From Paenibacillus sp. V4I7 (lineage in GTDB: Bacteria; Bacillota; Bacilli; Paenibacillales; NBRC-103111): a stretch of 64,000 bases of DNA. Position numbers and translations under genes: made by a program. A model generated the notes under the pieces. It worked only from the letters and a program-made list of their open reading frames with translations, was not told the origin of the DNA and did not search any database. Of the stretch, positions 52,999-62,777 are shown piece after piece. Where the stretch lies: positions 5,146,001 through 5,210,000 of the forward strand of contig NZ_JAUSZD010000002.1 of NCBI RefSeq assembly GCF_030817275.1, given 5' to 3'. Each line of letters opens with the position of its first letter. The stretch's first letter is position 1.

Positions 52999-53112
52999 TA
53001 ATTATTATTTTTGATTAAAAGTTCAAATCGACTGGAGAGCCATGTAGGCACATCAATGGTCTTGAAAAGCCGCACATGGGAGCAAGAAAAGTTGAGAAAG
53101 TCGGTCACTCAT

Positions 53113-53375
53113 GACTACTTTGATACGGAAAGGTGCAAGACTTGTCCACTATAGTATGCTCCATAGATAAATGAGCTTCCTTGATCTAAAGTGCTACGAA
53201 ACAATAATCCTGCCGTCGCACCACTAACATACGGAAAGGAATTCAGTTGAGCAATGAGAGTGAAGTTCCCGCTCAAGGCGGTGTAAGCATATTGAAATTG
53301 CTCATTCGTCGAATCTTGGTTAACAATACCGTTTCCTGTACCTTTAATAGTAAAGGTTCCCGATGCTTTATCATA
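53113..53375 (-). pseudogene. Fragment of a secreted beta-sandwich domain
   Basis: A minus-strand frame of 79 clean codons reads 'GTFTIKGTGNGI', 'YTALSGNFTLIAQL' and 'AGLLFRSTLDQGSSFIYGAYY'. It closely follows the pattern of the N-terminal lectin-like sandwich of the pectate lyase at 54.0 kb ('YPVSVGDFSITAKV', 'RALLMVKKD'). It lacks a start and the rest of the gene, and ends at a TAG near 53113. It is a remnant of a related extracellular enzyme on the opposite strand. Confidence 0.55.
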
Positions 53376-53990
53376 AGAACATAAGTTGTAAGGACTGAAG
53401 GACTATTATGTAAATAATCAGTGTCTCTGATGCACTGTCAATAATGAGATAATTCAAAAAATGTGTTGCAATGATTATCATGATTATTGAAATTAGGAAT
53501 TTGATCTTCTGCTTCCCGATATTCTGCTTATCCACATAAGCAATTTTAAACATTCGTCAATAATCATTATCTCAGTTATTGGACGAAAGATGCTTTTTAG
53601 CACTGAATCTAAGCCACTGATTATTGATGAATGTCTTTCTCTAAGCTACGATAATAAATGAAATGGTCATTGGTTTAGAAACGCATATCCCCCCTCATGT
53701 AAGCGCATCCACAACTTAGCTGAATCTAATATGTAAGTGCTTCAAACAAAGAATCTTCATCATTCACCAACATGCAATCTTGTCATACCAAATTCGAAAA
53801 AAACCATTCCCATGATAGTCAAGGTCTTCTTGCCCTGTCTATAAATATCATCTCAGAGGAGGTTAATTTTATAAGAGATGACATAGCGGATTGTCATTAA
53901 CAACACTTCCGGGTTGAATCGTAAAAAGTGAATGATGCATCGTTCTGGTCATGGAATTGGTAATCTTTCGATTTTAAAAGGAGGGTTTAC
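53376..53990. other. Long upstream region of the pectate lyase gene
   Basis: About 600 AT-rich bases precede the giant lyase gene. A short minus-strand frame (53371-53553) contains a hydrophobic helix but no ribosome binding site, so I do not call it a gene. The promoter of the lyase must lie here; I see no clear consensus pair. AAAAGGAGGG just before 53991 is the ribosome binding site. Confidence 0.4.
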
Positions 53991-56900
53991 ATGAGGAATT
54001 CACTAAAGAAGCGGATAAGTACGATTTTGGTGTATGCGTTGATTCTAGCTCTATTTCCAAATGTTTTTACACACCAAATTGCAGCTGCAGCGGGTATGCT
54101 GCCGGATGGAACGATACCCGCCGGATGGAAGGCGGCGGATGTTTCCGCTTCAAGCTCACTAGGCACCACCAGTTACGGTTTCAGCAACGGTAAATTTGTG
54201 CTTTCCGCCACAGGCGGTAAAATACAAAGCGCTGACGATAACGTACTTTATTCTTATTACCCTGTAAGTGTGGGGGACTTTTCCATAACGGCAAAAGTGA
54301 CTTCCACTGCAATTAACACAAGCAATAACCGGGCCTTACTGATGGTCAAGAAGGATCCAATTAACAACGGAGCGACATCCCCCGGATATAATTTTGGCTA
54401 CAACAGCTCTGCCAATACCCTGATTTCTTATCGGCGGTTGTCGACAACCGGCTCCAGTTCTTTTACGGTTCCGGATCCAAATGCCGCCCTCTACATGAAA
54501 TTGGAACGGTCAGGATCTGACTTTAAAACCTATTATTCGAAAGACGGAATTAATTTTGGAAATGGAACGACAACAAACCCGCTCAAGACGGACTCCGACA
54601 CTGCAGGTTTGTTATCCGGAAGTGTTTATGTAGGGTTAGCGGCTGCGGCAGCCAGCGCCGAATTCACCGACGTCAAAATTTATCAAAACGGACTCGTGTA
54701 CGACTCCAACGCCGGCGTCCAAGCTCCTGGCGTTCCGGTGGATTTGACGGCGACTTCCGGCGCAGGTGGCGTTACCCTGCAATGGACGGCCGCAAGTGGC
54801 GCGAGCAGCTACAACATTTACCGCAGCACGGCATCCGGCAGCGGGTATTCCAAAATCGCCACAAGCACGACTAACAACCACACCGATACGAATACTGCCG
54901 GAAATACGCCATATTTTTACACAGTCAGCGCTCTGGCTGGCAGCATAGAGAGTGGGATGTCTGCGGAAACCGCCGTGACTACGCCTCTATCAGCACCGAC
55001 CGGATTGTACGCCGCTGCAGGGGATAGCAAAGTCGACTTAACCTGGACAGCCGTAAGTGGCGCAACCCACTATAATGTGAAGCGCGGTACAGACGGAATA
55101 TCGTTTGCGAACATACAAACGGGTTTAACGTCGACCTCTTTTACGGACAATGGATTAGCCAACGAGACAAAGTATTATTACGTTGTTTCCGCAATGAATG
55201 AAACCGGAGAGAGTACGAACTCGGATGTAGTGAACGCAACACCGACCGATGTATCAACATCCCCGGAGGAAGGCGTTATCTTTGTTGCTCCGGGTGGCTT
55301 GGACAGCAATCCGGGAACGATTGGCAGTCCGACCACACTTGAATCGGCCATAACACATGTGGCCCCGGGCCAAATCATTTATTTGCGCGGAGGGACTTAC
55401 TCTTATTCTGTTCAAATTACAATTGACCGTAATAACAGTGGCACGCCTACCGCGAAAAAACAAATTTTTGCTTTTGGTTCCGAAAAACCGGTGCTTGATT
55501 TCTCGTCTCAAACCTATGATGCAGCTACTGTCTCCAATAACGCGAGAGGACTGCAAATCAACGGGAACTATTGGTATGTGAAAGGATTAGAAGTAAAAGG
55601 GTCGGCTGATAACGGAATTTATGTTGCAGGCAATTATAACCGTATAGAAAATTCGGAAGTTCACCACAACCGGGACACAGGCTTGCAAATAGGCAGATAT
55701 GCTTCAACCGCTCCGCAAAGCGAGTGGCCCAGCTACAACGAAATCGTCAACGTATATTCCCGCGATAACTTTGATCCAGACAACGGTGAAGATGCCGATG
55801 GTTTTGCGGCCAAACTGACTGTAGGTCCGGGAAATGTGTTTGAAGGATGTATTTCGGCCTATAACGTCGACGACGGATGGGATCTGTACAGCAAAACCGA
55901 AACCGGGCCGATTAGTCCTGTAGTAATCCGAAACAGTATTGCCCACCATAATGGTCAAACATCGGAAGGAAGCTCGACAACAAACAGTGACGGCAACGGC
56001 TTCAAGCTTGGCGGGGAACAAATTGCCGTAAATCACATTGTGATCAATTCGGTCGCTTACCAAAACAAAAAGCATGGATTTACCTACAACAGCAATCCGG
56101 GCTCCATAACCATTGCAAACAATACATCCTATAATAACGGACAAAGCAACTTTGCTTTTGACGTCGGGACTCATATTTTCACAAATAATTTATCTTATAA
56201 GGGAGCATCGAGTGACAAAACAAGCGGTACGGATGTTCAAAGCACAAACGTTTGGTGGGAAAACAATAAAAGCACCAATGCAAATGGCTTGCTTGCAGAC
56301 AATACGGATTTTGTAAGTCTAAGTCCCGCAGTAAGCCGCAACGCGGACGGTTCCCCTAACTTTGGCAATTTTCTGGTACTTGCAGCAAGCAGTGATTTAA
56401 AGGCGGCCGGCACGCCTAGCGGTACGGACATCGGTGCTTTAATCGGATCTTCCGGAATGAACCCTGCGCCGACGCCATCGCCGGTACCCACACCCACACC
56501 GACGCCGAGTCCGACGCCGACACCTGATCCTACACCATCGCCCATGCCAGCAGGTTCCTACAACGAATATAATTTAACCGGCTTCTCCATTGGAAACACT
56601 GGCGGAGGCAATATTCCCGAAACTGACCCTCGTTACAAAAAAGTATATAACGCAACGGATTTCGCCGATGCCATCAACAGGAAAAAGGGCTACAAAGTAA
56701 TAGAAATCATGAATGATTTGAATCTTGGCTGGAATGAGCTTTCAGCGGAAGCGAAAACAACGGCGGGATCTTTGATCGTCGCACACAACGCTCCGAAAAC
56801 TCATCCTGTTCTGCTTCAAACCGGTGTGAGTAAAGTGTATCTCGATACGCTTAATGGTGTGACTATTTTTTCAGCGAACGGTTCCAAAATAAAACATGCT

Positions 56901-59294
56901 TCACTTATTTTGAAGCATAGCACGAACACCATCCTTCGTAACTTGGAGTTTGATGAATTGTGGGAATGGGATGAAGCTACCAAAGGAGATTACGACAAAA
57001 ACGATTGGGATTTCTTAACCATTGAGGATGATTCGAAGGTTTGGATCGACCATTGTACCTTCAATAAGTCCTACGATGGCGGTGTTGATATTAAAAAAGG
57101 TTCTTCCGGCGTAACCATCTCGTGGTCCTTTTTTAAAGGGGATGACCGAAGTCCTAACAGCTGGGTCAGCCAGCAAATTAGCGCTTTGGAAAATAATCGC
57201 TCGGCTTATGCCATGTACAATTATCTTCGCAGTCAAGGTTTGAGTGCGGACGATATTATTGCGGTGTCTTCCGGACAAAAGAAACAGCATCTTGTCGGGG
57301 CCACCGAATTCGCATCAGAAAATGCAAATCTGCAGGTGACTCTGCATCATAACTACTATAAAGACATGCAGGACCGTTTACCTCGTCTTCGGGGCGGGAA
57401 TGCCCACGCTTACAATATTGTAATGGACAGTTCGGGCAATTGGGGAGCAAAGAAACTTATCTCCGATAGTCTTGCAGCTGCGCTAAGCGCCAAGGGTTAT
57501 CATTTCGGAGTAACCAGCAATGGGGCGATTTCAACCGAGGGCGGAGCCGTCCTTATTGAAAAATCCCAGATTATCGATATGTATTATCCATTGCGGAATA
57601 ACCAAGCGGATCCCAATAATCCGGCATATACGGGCAAAATTTTTGCGCTGGATACGATGTACTCATTAGATGGAACTTCGTTTAGAGGTAACAGTAATGA
57701 ATCGAATAGTCCGCTGTCGCCAGTTCCGGCACCGTTAATTCCTTTCGCTTGGAACGGATTTACAACTTTGCCATACAGCTATGCCAACGATGACCCGTCG
57801 GTTCTGAGAAGCCGGCTTTTGGCTAATAACGGCGCCGGAGCAGGAAAGCTGAACTGGTCGAAGGAAAAATGGCTGCTGACTGAGCTTCCAACCGAGTCTG
57901 CGCCTCCTGGGGCAGTAACCGGATTGTCGGCTAGTACTTCGACTGACAACAGCGGCCAAGTTTCTTTAACTTGGAACACTGTGGATCGAGCGGATTACTA
58001 CAACGTTTACCGCAGCATCAGTCATGCTGGCCCGTATGAGGCAATCGCGGATCATCTTACTGCAAACACGCTTATTGACTTGGCATTAATTGGAGGAACA
58101 ACATACTACTATGTGGTAACCGCGTCCAACGTCGGAGGGGAAAGCGCCAAATCCGTTGAAGCAAGCGTGTCCATCCCCTTACCGAATACTGCACCGACGA
58201 CCGTGATCACTTCTTATTCCAACGGCCGGTATTTAAATGTGAATACGCCGATATTGACATGGACATTCAACGATCCGGATGCCGGTGACATCCAAACCGC
58301 CTTTCAAATTCAAGCTTCTTCCGATAATTGGACCACGATTTCAACAGACAACGGAGTAATTGCAGATGCTGCCGAATTGTATACAATGGGGGCTTTAACC
58401 GACGGGGAATGGGCGTTGAGAGTTCGAACCAAAGACAGAAACGGAGCATGGTCGGAATGGGCCTATCGAAGCATAATCATTGACACCGTTGCACCAACCG
58501 CAACAGTCAGCTATAGCGCTCTCAATCCGACCTACCAAGATGTGGTGGCGACGATTTTACCAAGCGAATCTGTTACGGTAACGAACAATAACGGGCTTAC
58601 TCAGTTTACATTTAGCCAAAATGGAAGCTTTACCTTTACGTTTGAAGACGCGGCAGGGAATACAGGAAGTGAAATGGCTGCCGTCAATAACATTGATAAA
58701 ACGGCACCGATCACAATCGACGATGCTCCGAAAGGCTGGGTAAACAAGGATATAACGGTGAGCCTGCTTGCCGACGACATGGGCTCAGGTGTGGCCGCAA
58801 CTTATTACGCAGTCGATGGCAGTACTCCACAAACCGGCAATAGGGTGACCATCACTTCTGAGGGGATTCACACCCTTGTGTATTGGAGTGTGGATCATGC
58901 CGGTAATGTGGAGGAGATGAAAAGCCTCTCCATTCACCTGGATAAAACGGGACCATCGATTCAGCTCATGCTGGATAAAACGACACTTTGGCCCGCCAAC
59001 AATAAGACTGTGACTGTAACGGCAACCGTTTATTCGAGCGATAATCTGTCGCAGGTCGATTCGATTGTACTGACTTCAATTACGCTGAACGTTCCTGATG
59101 ACGGAGTCGGACAGATGATTAGAGATGCTCAATATGGAACTCTGGATACCTCATTCATTTTACTGGCAAAAAAAGCGAGTGGGGAAACGGACCTTGTTTA
59201 TAGGGTCACATATACAGCTGTTGATAAGGCAGGAAACAAGACTGATGCAATTGCTTCAGTAACAGTACCCCATGATCAGTCAGGAAAAAAATAA
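53991..59294 (+). CDS. Secreted double pectate lyase (PL9 + PL1)
   Basis: The 1767-residue protein has a signal peptide (about 1-33), a lectin-like beta-sandwich (about 40-240) and two fibronectin-III domains (about 245-420). A PL9 pectate lyase (about 425-815) follows, with the catalytic Lys expected in 'DADGFAAKLT' near 608. A Pro/Thr-rich linker (about 825-856) leads to a PL1 pectate lyase (about 857-1300) with 'VWIDHC' near 1017 and the catalytic Arg region 'DRLPRLRGG' near 1127. A third fibronectin-III domain (about 1305-1400) and Ig-like repeats with 'DKTAP' and 'DKTGP' borders complete it. Both lyases cut polygalacturonate by calcium-dependent beta-elimination. There is no SLH or sortase anchor, so it is probably released. 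It stands alone with its own terminator. Confidence 0.92.
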   Translation: MRNSLKKRISTILVYALILALFPNVFTHQIAAAAGMLPDGTIPAGWKAADVSASSSLGTTSYGFSNGKFVLSATGGKIQSADDNVLYSYYPVSVGDFSITAKVTSTAINTSNNRALLMVKKDPINNGATSPGYNFGYNSSANTLISYRRLSTTGSSSFTVPDPNAALYMKLERSGSDFKTYYSKDGINFGNGTTTNPLKTDSDTAGLLSGSVYVGLAAAAASAEFTDVKIYQNGLVYDSNAGVQAPGVPVDLTATSGAGGVTLQWTAASGASSYNIYRSTASGSGYSKIATSTTNNHTDTNTAGNTPYFYTVSALAGSIESGMSAETAVTTPLSAPTGLYAAAGDSKVDLTWTAVSGATHYNVKRGTDGISFANIQTGLTSTSFTDNGLANETKYYYVVSAMNETGESTNSDVVNATPTDVSTSPEEGVIFVAPGGLDSNPGTIGSPTTLESAITHVAPGQIIYLRGGTYSYSVQITIDRNNSGTPTAKKQIFAFGSEKPVLDFSSQTYDAATVSNNARGLQINGNYWYVKGLEVKGSADNGIYVAGNYNRIENSEVHHNRDTGLQIGRYASTAPQSEWPSYNEIVNVYSRDNFDPDNGEDADGFAAKLTVGPGNVFEGCISAYNVDDGWDLYSKTETGPISPVVIRNSIAHHNGQTSEGSSTTNSDGNGFKLGGEQIAVNHIVINSVAYQNKKHGFTYNSNPGSITIANNTSYNNGQSNFAFDVGTHIFTNNLSYKGASSDKTSGTDVQSTNVWWENNKSTNANGLLADNTDFVSLSPAVSRNADGSPNFGNFLVLAASSDLKAAGTPSGTDIGALIGSSGMNPAPTPSPVPTPTPTPSPTPTPDPTPSPMPAGSYNEYNLTGFSIGNTGGGNIPETDPRYKKVYNATDFADAINRKKGYKVIEIMNDLNLGWNELSAEAKTTAGSLIVAHNAPKTHPVLLQTGVSKVYLDTLNGVTIFSANGSKIKHASLILKHSTNTILRNLEFDELWEWDEATKGDYDKNDWDFLTIEDDSKVWIDHCTFNKSYDGGVDIKKGSSGVTISWSFFKGDDRSPNSWVSQQISALENNRSAYAMYNYLRSQGLSADDIIAVSSGQKKQHLVGATEFASENANLQVTLHHNYYKDMQDRLPRLRGGNAHAYNIVMDSSGNWGAKKLISDSLAAALSAKGYHFGVTSNGAISTEGGAVLIEKSQIIDMYYPLRNNQADPNNPAYTGKIFALDTMYSLDGTSFRGNSNESNSPLSPVPAPLIPFAWNGFTTLPYSYANDDPSVLRSRLLANNGAGAGKLNWSKEKWLLTELPTESAPPGAVTGLSASTSTDNSGQVSLTWNTVDRADYYNVYRSISHAGPYEAIADHLTANTLIDLALIGGTTYYYVVTASNVGGESAKSVEASVSIPLPNTAPTTVITSYSNGRYLNVNTPILTWTFNDPDAGDIQTAFQIQASSDNWTTISTDNGVIADAAELYTMGALTDGEWALRVRTKDRNGAWSEWAYRSIIIDTVAPTATVSYSALNPTYQDVVATILPSESVTVTNNNGLTQFTFSQNGSFTFTFEDAAGNTGSEMAAVNNIDKTAPITIDDAPKGWVNKDITVSLLADDMGSGVAATYYAVDGSTPQTGNRVTITSEGIHTLVYWSVDHAGNVEEMKSLSIHLDKTGPSIQLMLDKTTLWPANNKTVTVTATVYSSDNLSQVDSIVLTSITLNVPDDGVGQMIRDAQYGTLDTSFILLAKKASGETDLVYRVTYTAVDKAGNKTDAIASVTVPHDQSGKK

Positions 59295-59380
59295 AAAAGC
59301 GAGGAGGCTGTCTATCTAAGAAGGATCAGATTATTCATCCCAAAAACTGCTATTAAGCAGCTGCAAAATGGAAATACACT

Positions 59381-59409
59381 AACGAACTCATATTATTATG
59401 AGTTCGTTG
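59381..59409 (+). terminator. Terminator of the pectate lyase gene
   Basis: AACGAACTCAT (59381-59391) and ATGAGTTCGTT (59399-59409) form a perfect 11-base stem with a 7-base loop, about 90 bases past the stop codon. Confidence 0.75.
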
Positions 59410-59468
59410 GGGTATTTCACTTCGTTTATTATATGGACTCAAACCGGATTGATTGTCGCCATAGCGTT

Positions 59469-59750
59469 TTAAGGCAGCGGCTCCGCAGGAACATTAGCAA
59501 TTGTTACAGCCTTTGTAAATTTGGCAGTCGTATTTTGCCTCAATCGCATATTCGCAGAACCAGAGACGCTCGGGTTAATTTGAATACTCACAATTTTCTC
59601 TGCATGACCGGTCGCGTCGGCTGTTAATGAGAAACTCGTGCTGTAACCATAGGAAGTAGGCCAGGTGCCATTGCTGTTTTGAACCTTCGCGACCTGGGTA
59701 CCTGAACCATTATAAATGCCGATATTATTTTCAAGTTGACCTTGGTTCAT
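59469..59750 (-). CDS. Hypothetical 93-residue protein
   Basis: I do not recognise this protein. The ATG at 59750 has GAAGGA six bases upstream. The sequence is rich in Asn, Ser, Thr and Gly ('GIYNGSGTQVAKVQNSNGTW', 'SFSLTADATGHAEKIVSI') and looks like a small beta-strand protein. It lacks a signal peptide. It lies between the terminator of the lyase gene and a remnant of a discoidin domain. It may be a small cytoplasmic protein or the end of an extracellular one. Confidence 0.45.
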   Translation of the reverse strand: MNQGQLENNIGIYNGSGTQVAKVQNSNGTWPTSYGYSTSFSLTADATGHAEKIVSIQINPSVSGSANMRLRQNTTAKFTKAVTIANVPAEPLP

Positions 59751-59769
59751 CGTAATCCTTCAATTCAGT

Positions 59770-59995
59770 TGAGAATACTAGTGGTCCTTCTACTGCTGAA
59801 TACGCAAGAAAGTTCACCACATTCACTTCCAATGATGGAATAAATTAGATTACTGTTGCGATAGTGATGGACCAGGTCCTGTTCAGTATGTCAAATTTCC
59901 AACCGTCAATGCTCGATACTCGATACGTAAATGTTAATCTACTAGGTACATCTGGTAACTGGTGGACGATCGCTGAATTCAACTTATATCAATAG
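59770..59995 (+). pseudogene. Discoidin/CBM32 domain remnant
   Basis: A plus-strand piece reads 'NTSGPSTAEYARKFTTFTSND'-like residues and stops. Further on, 'YVKFPTVNARY' and, after a frame change, 'VNVNLLGTSGNWWTIAEFNLY' end at a TAG at 59995. This is the C-terminal end of an F5/8 type C (CBM32) domain with at least two frame breaks. It is probably all that remains of another secreted polysaccharide-binding enzyme. Confidence 0.55.
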
Positions 59996-60003
59996 AAAGT
60001 AAA

Positions 60004-60038
60004 CAAAAGGTCGGTCTGCTAATCAAAATGACCTTTTG
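60004..60038. terminator. Candidate bidirectional terminator
   Basis: CAAAAGGTC and GACCTTTTG form a nine-base stem with a 17-base loop between the CBM32 remnant and the truncated frame that runs toward it on the other strand. Confidence 0.5.
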
Positions 60039-60195
60039 TTAAATTCAACTTACACTTATTATTCATTAACCAAGCAGTGATTTTCTGAGCTGAAATCGTA
60101 ACAAATTTATGGTAATGGTTGGCACGAGTTAAGCATTGCATTGCGTTAAACTGTCCTTTAACATTCCTGTAGGTGTTAGTAGATTCAACTTGCAG
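60019..60195 (-). pseudogene. C-terminal piece of an unknown gene cut by the IS110-family element
   Basis: About 55 codons on the minus strand end at 60019 ('HYHKFVTISAQKITAWLMNN'). The frame has no start of its own and runs into the border of the second IS110-family element near 60195, so it is probably the end of a gene interrupted there. I cannot name it. Confidence 0.3.
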
Positions 60196-60268
60196 AAAAA
60201 AGGACGCCTCGCTAGGATGAGTATGTACTGGGTTGCAGCCCTCAGAACTCACCTTAGGAGGCGTTATC

Positions 60269-61545
60269 ATGAAGTCTAGTCTAATTAAATCTCAAAATCA
60301 ACGTGTAGAACGAATCTCCACTACCACTCTGGTCATAGGCATCGACATTGCCAAGGAGAAGCATGCTGCACAAGCCATTAATTTCGAGGTATTGTCCTCA
60401 CCAAGCGCCCTATTCTATTTTCGAATGACCTACTAGCTGGCTTTGAGCATTTAGAACACAGTATTCGGAAATTACAGAAGATGCACGGCATGAATGACTT
60501 CGTTGTGGGAATGGAGAGCACCGGTCACTACTGGTTCAATATTGCCAACTGGTTGGTGGGTCAAGGAATTGATGTGACTCTTGTCAATCCAATGACAACC
60601 AAACGCAATAAGGAAAACAGAGATAACTCACCTTCCAAGAACGACCCAAAAGATGCTCTGGTCATCGCCGATGCGGTGAGTCGTGGGTTCTACACGCCCT
60701 TCTCTCCAAAGGATGAAGCATTCCGCCGTATACGGGTTATGGTTACAAACAGAGAGCACTGGGTTGTTAAATCAGGACGGATTAAGAATAGAATCCACCG
60801 CTGGCTCGATATCCGGTTTCCAGAATACAGACAAGCATTTGATGATATTTTTAGCGATCGTTCCTTGGCCACTTTGCGCCGGTTCCCAGCCCCTTCTGAC
60901 CTGCAGCTAACTCCGGAGCAAATGGTACAGATCCGGGGTGAATATATGGCTAGACCTGGTGGGGTGCGAGGTAAGAACAAGGCGCTGGAACTTCAATCAC
61001 TGGCTAGACATAGCGTGGGAGACACTACTGCCCTTGAAGAAGACAAATGGGAGCTAAGGCACCTCATCGAAGAGTATGAAAGAATCTGCCGAATCATTGA
61101 TGAAGCGGACGAGATGATTGAAAAGGTACTGCCTGAAATCCCTTGTTCAGATCTCGTTCGATCTGTCGGTGCTTCCGTTCCTGCAACGGCTGCCATATTG
61201 GCATTTGGCGGGGACTTACGTAAGCTGTCTCACGGAAATCAATTATTGCGCAAGGCAGGATTGAACTTAGCAGAACGAAGTTCAGGCAAGTATAAGGGGC
61301 AAATTAAGCTCACCAAACGAGGCAACTCACTACTGCGCAAGCATCTCTACTTCACTGTGTTTCACCTGTTATCTTTCAATGGAGCGTTCCAAGCCATGCA
61401 TGCACACAATACCGAAGTGAAACGAATGACGAAAATGCAGTCCATGATGAAGCTGATTGGGAAACTCGCCCGGATGCTTGTAGCCATGGCTAGAGAAGGA
61501 CAAACATTCTCCATGGATAAGGCCCAGCTACCGTTAGCAGCATAA
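60269..61545 (+). pseudogene. IS110-family transposase, frameshifted
   Basis: The ATG at 60269 follows TTAGGAGG and opens the DEDD domain ('VIGIDIAKEKHAAQAINF'). One base is missing near 60386, where 'NFRGIV' is expected. The frame then runs to a stop at 60436. The correct frame resumes and runs to 61545, with 'VVGMESTGHYWFNIANWL', 'SKNDPKDALVIAD' and the C-terminal domain intact. The product would be inactive unless the frameshift is bypassed. Confidence 0.88.
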
Positions 61546-61578
61546 AAAAGTAAATCGTAACCCTGACACGTAGATTGG

Positions 61579-61906
61579 CTCATTCGCAGGATCTCACAAA
61601 GAAAGCACCGAGTACCGAGATTTTTCCGCTTTAGGGCATAGACCCGTTCCGTTAACGTTGATCGGACTCCACACCTTGGAAAGATAGGACGAAGGAATGT
61701 GAGGGCATAGACCCGTCGAGATTTGGGAGAGTGAATCCCCAAGGACCTTGTGGAGAGAAGCGTGCAGTATAACTTTTTCATGGAAGATGTTGTAAAAACA
61801 ATCAGCACCTTCTGTTCCCGCATGCGCTCTAACGGAACTGTCTGCCACACACTACCCAAACACCGGAACTCCTATTTAACATGCATTTTGAAATCCTGCG
61901 AATGAG
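61579..61906 (+). ncRNA. Structured non-coding segment of IS110-family copy 2 (candidate guide RNA)
   Basis: Inverted repeats CTCATTCGCAGGAT (61579-61592) and ATCCTGCGAATGAG (61893-61906) bound about 300 bases downstream of the transposase. The inside shares ordered blocks with the segment of copy 1, including AAAGAAAGCAC, GGGCATAGACCC (twice), CTCCACACCTTGGA and a GCGTGC/GCATGCGC stem near the end. Being non-coding yet conserved between diverged elements, it is a candidate bridge/seek-type RNA. Confidence 0.5.
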
Positions 61907-61996
61907 CGAGCATTCGTGAGAAAACCCTTATTCTCTGAGGGAGCTGATACCGCATTTTCATTAAATAAAATAAACGATTACTTGAAAATAAAATAA

Positions 61997-62029
61997 ACCG
62001 GAACCCCTTATTTCTTATGGAGTCCCGGT
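61997..62029 (-). terminator. Terminator of cassette copy 4
   Basis: ACCGG and CCGGT arms enclose a further C-rich/G-rich stem, as in copies 1 and 3, directly after the ABC stop on the minus strand. Confidence 0.65.
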
Positions 62030-62043
62030 CTTATAAATTACCA

Positions 62044-62718
62044 CTAAACATCTTTATACAATCGCCCATCTCGAAAACGAATGATCCGCTTCGCCTGCTG
62101 CGCAATCAAAATGTCATGTGTAATCAAAACAATCGTCCGACCTTGTTTATTCAATCTCTTCAAAAGATCCAAAATCTCCACACCCGTCTTCGAATCCAGC
62201 GCACCTATTGGTTCATCCGCCAGAATAATAGACGGATCTCCTGCCAAAGCTCGGGAAATGGCGACACGCTGCTGCTGCCCACCGGATAATTCCGAGGTAA
62301 GGTGTCCCCTACGATCTAATAAGTCCACCGATTCCAATGCCTGCAGAACATATGGCTCACGTTCCCTTTTCGTCATTCCCCGATAAATTAAAGGCAACTC
62401 CACATTCTCATACGCACTTAATCTTGGCAGCAAGTTGAAGCTCTGAAAAACGAAACCAATCTTCTGATTGCGAATCTCAGCAAGCTGTGAATCCTTAAGC
62501 ACGTTTATTGCTTGACCATCAAGGTTATAAACACCTTTATCCACAACATCCAAGCACCCGATGATGTTCATCAGTGTGGATTTGCCGGAACCTGATGGCC
62601 CCATAATAGCTACGAACTCTCCATGATCAATATCTAACGAGACGTCATCTAACGCTTTAATCGTTTCCTCGCCCATCGTATAGTATTTACTGGCTTTCTC
62701 GATATGGATTAACGACAT
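62044..62718 (-). CDS. LolD/MacB-type ABC ATPase, cassette copy 4
   Basis: The 224-residue ATPase is complete, with Walker A 'GPSGSGKST', signature 'LSGGQQQR', Walker B 'IILADEP' and the switch His in 'VLITHD'. One residue of the D-loop region reads EPIGALD where the other copies have EPTGALD or ESTGALD. The ATG at 62718 is preceded by GGAGATGAAGG. As in the other cassettes it follows a truncated sigK-like frame, ends in a terminator, and has no permease or adaptor beside it. It should belong to the MacB/LolD/YknY type of ATPases that work with FtsX-like permeases. Confidence 0.87.
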   Translation of the reverse strand: MSLIHIEKASKYYTMGEETIKALDDVSLDIDHGEFVAIMGPSGSGKSTLMNIIGCLDVVDKGVYNLDGQAINVLKDSQLAEIRNQKIGFVFQSFNLLPRLSAYENVELPLIYRGMTKREREPYVLQALESVDLLDRRGHLTSELSGGQQQRVAISRALAGDPSIILADEPIGALDSKTGVEILDLLKRLNKQGRTIVLITHDILIAQQAKRIIRFRDGRLYKDV

Positions 62719-62777
62719 TACCTTCATCTCCATTACTTGCACAGGGTCCAAATAAATGAAGTATCCTATTCGTAACC

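Larger units (their letters stand above)
60195..61910 (+). mobile_element. IS110-family insertion sequence, copy 2 (inactive)
   Basis: The element repeats the plan of copy 1: a leading hairpin (ACGCCTC/GAGGCGT), the transposase, and a trailing non-coding segment bounded by CTCATTCGCAGGAT inverted repeats. The two elements are related but well diverged, so they are separate arrivals rather than a recent duplication. The transposase is frameshifted. Confidence 0.75.

Noticed and set aside
53371..53553. Possible small membrane protein
   Set aside because: One hydrophobic stretch in AT-rich DNA without a ribosome binding site is not enough; it also meets the relic frame at 53375.
513..59294. Many long antisense frames within the carbohydrate-enzyme genes
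   Set aside because: They mirror well supported coding sequence, lack ribosome binding sites and show no domain of their own.
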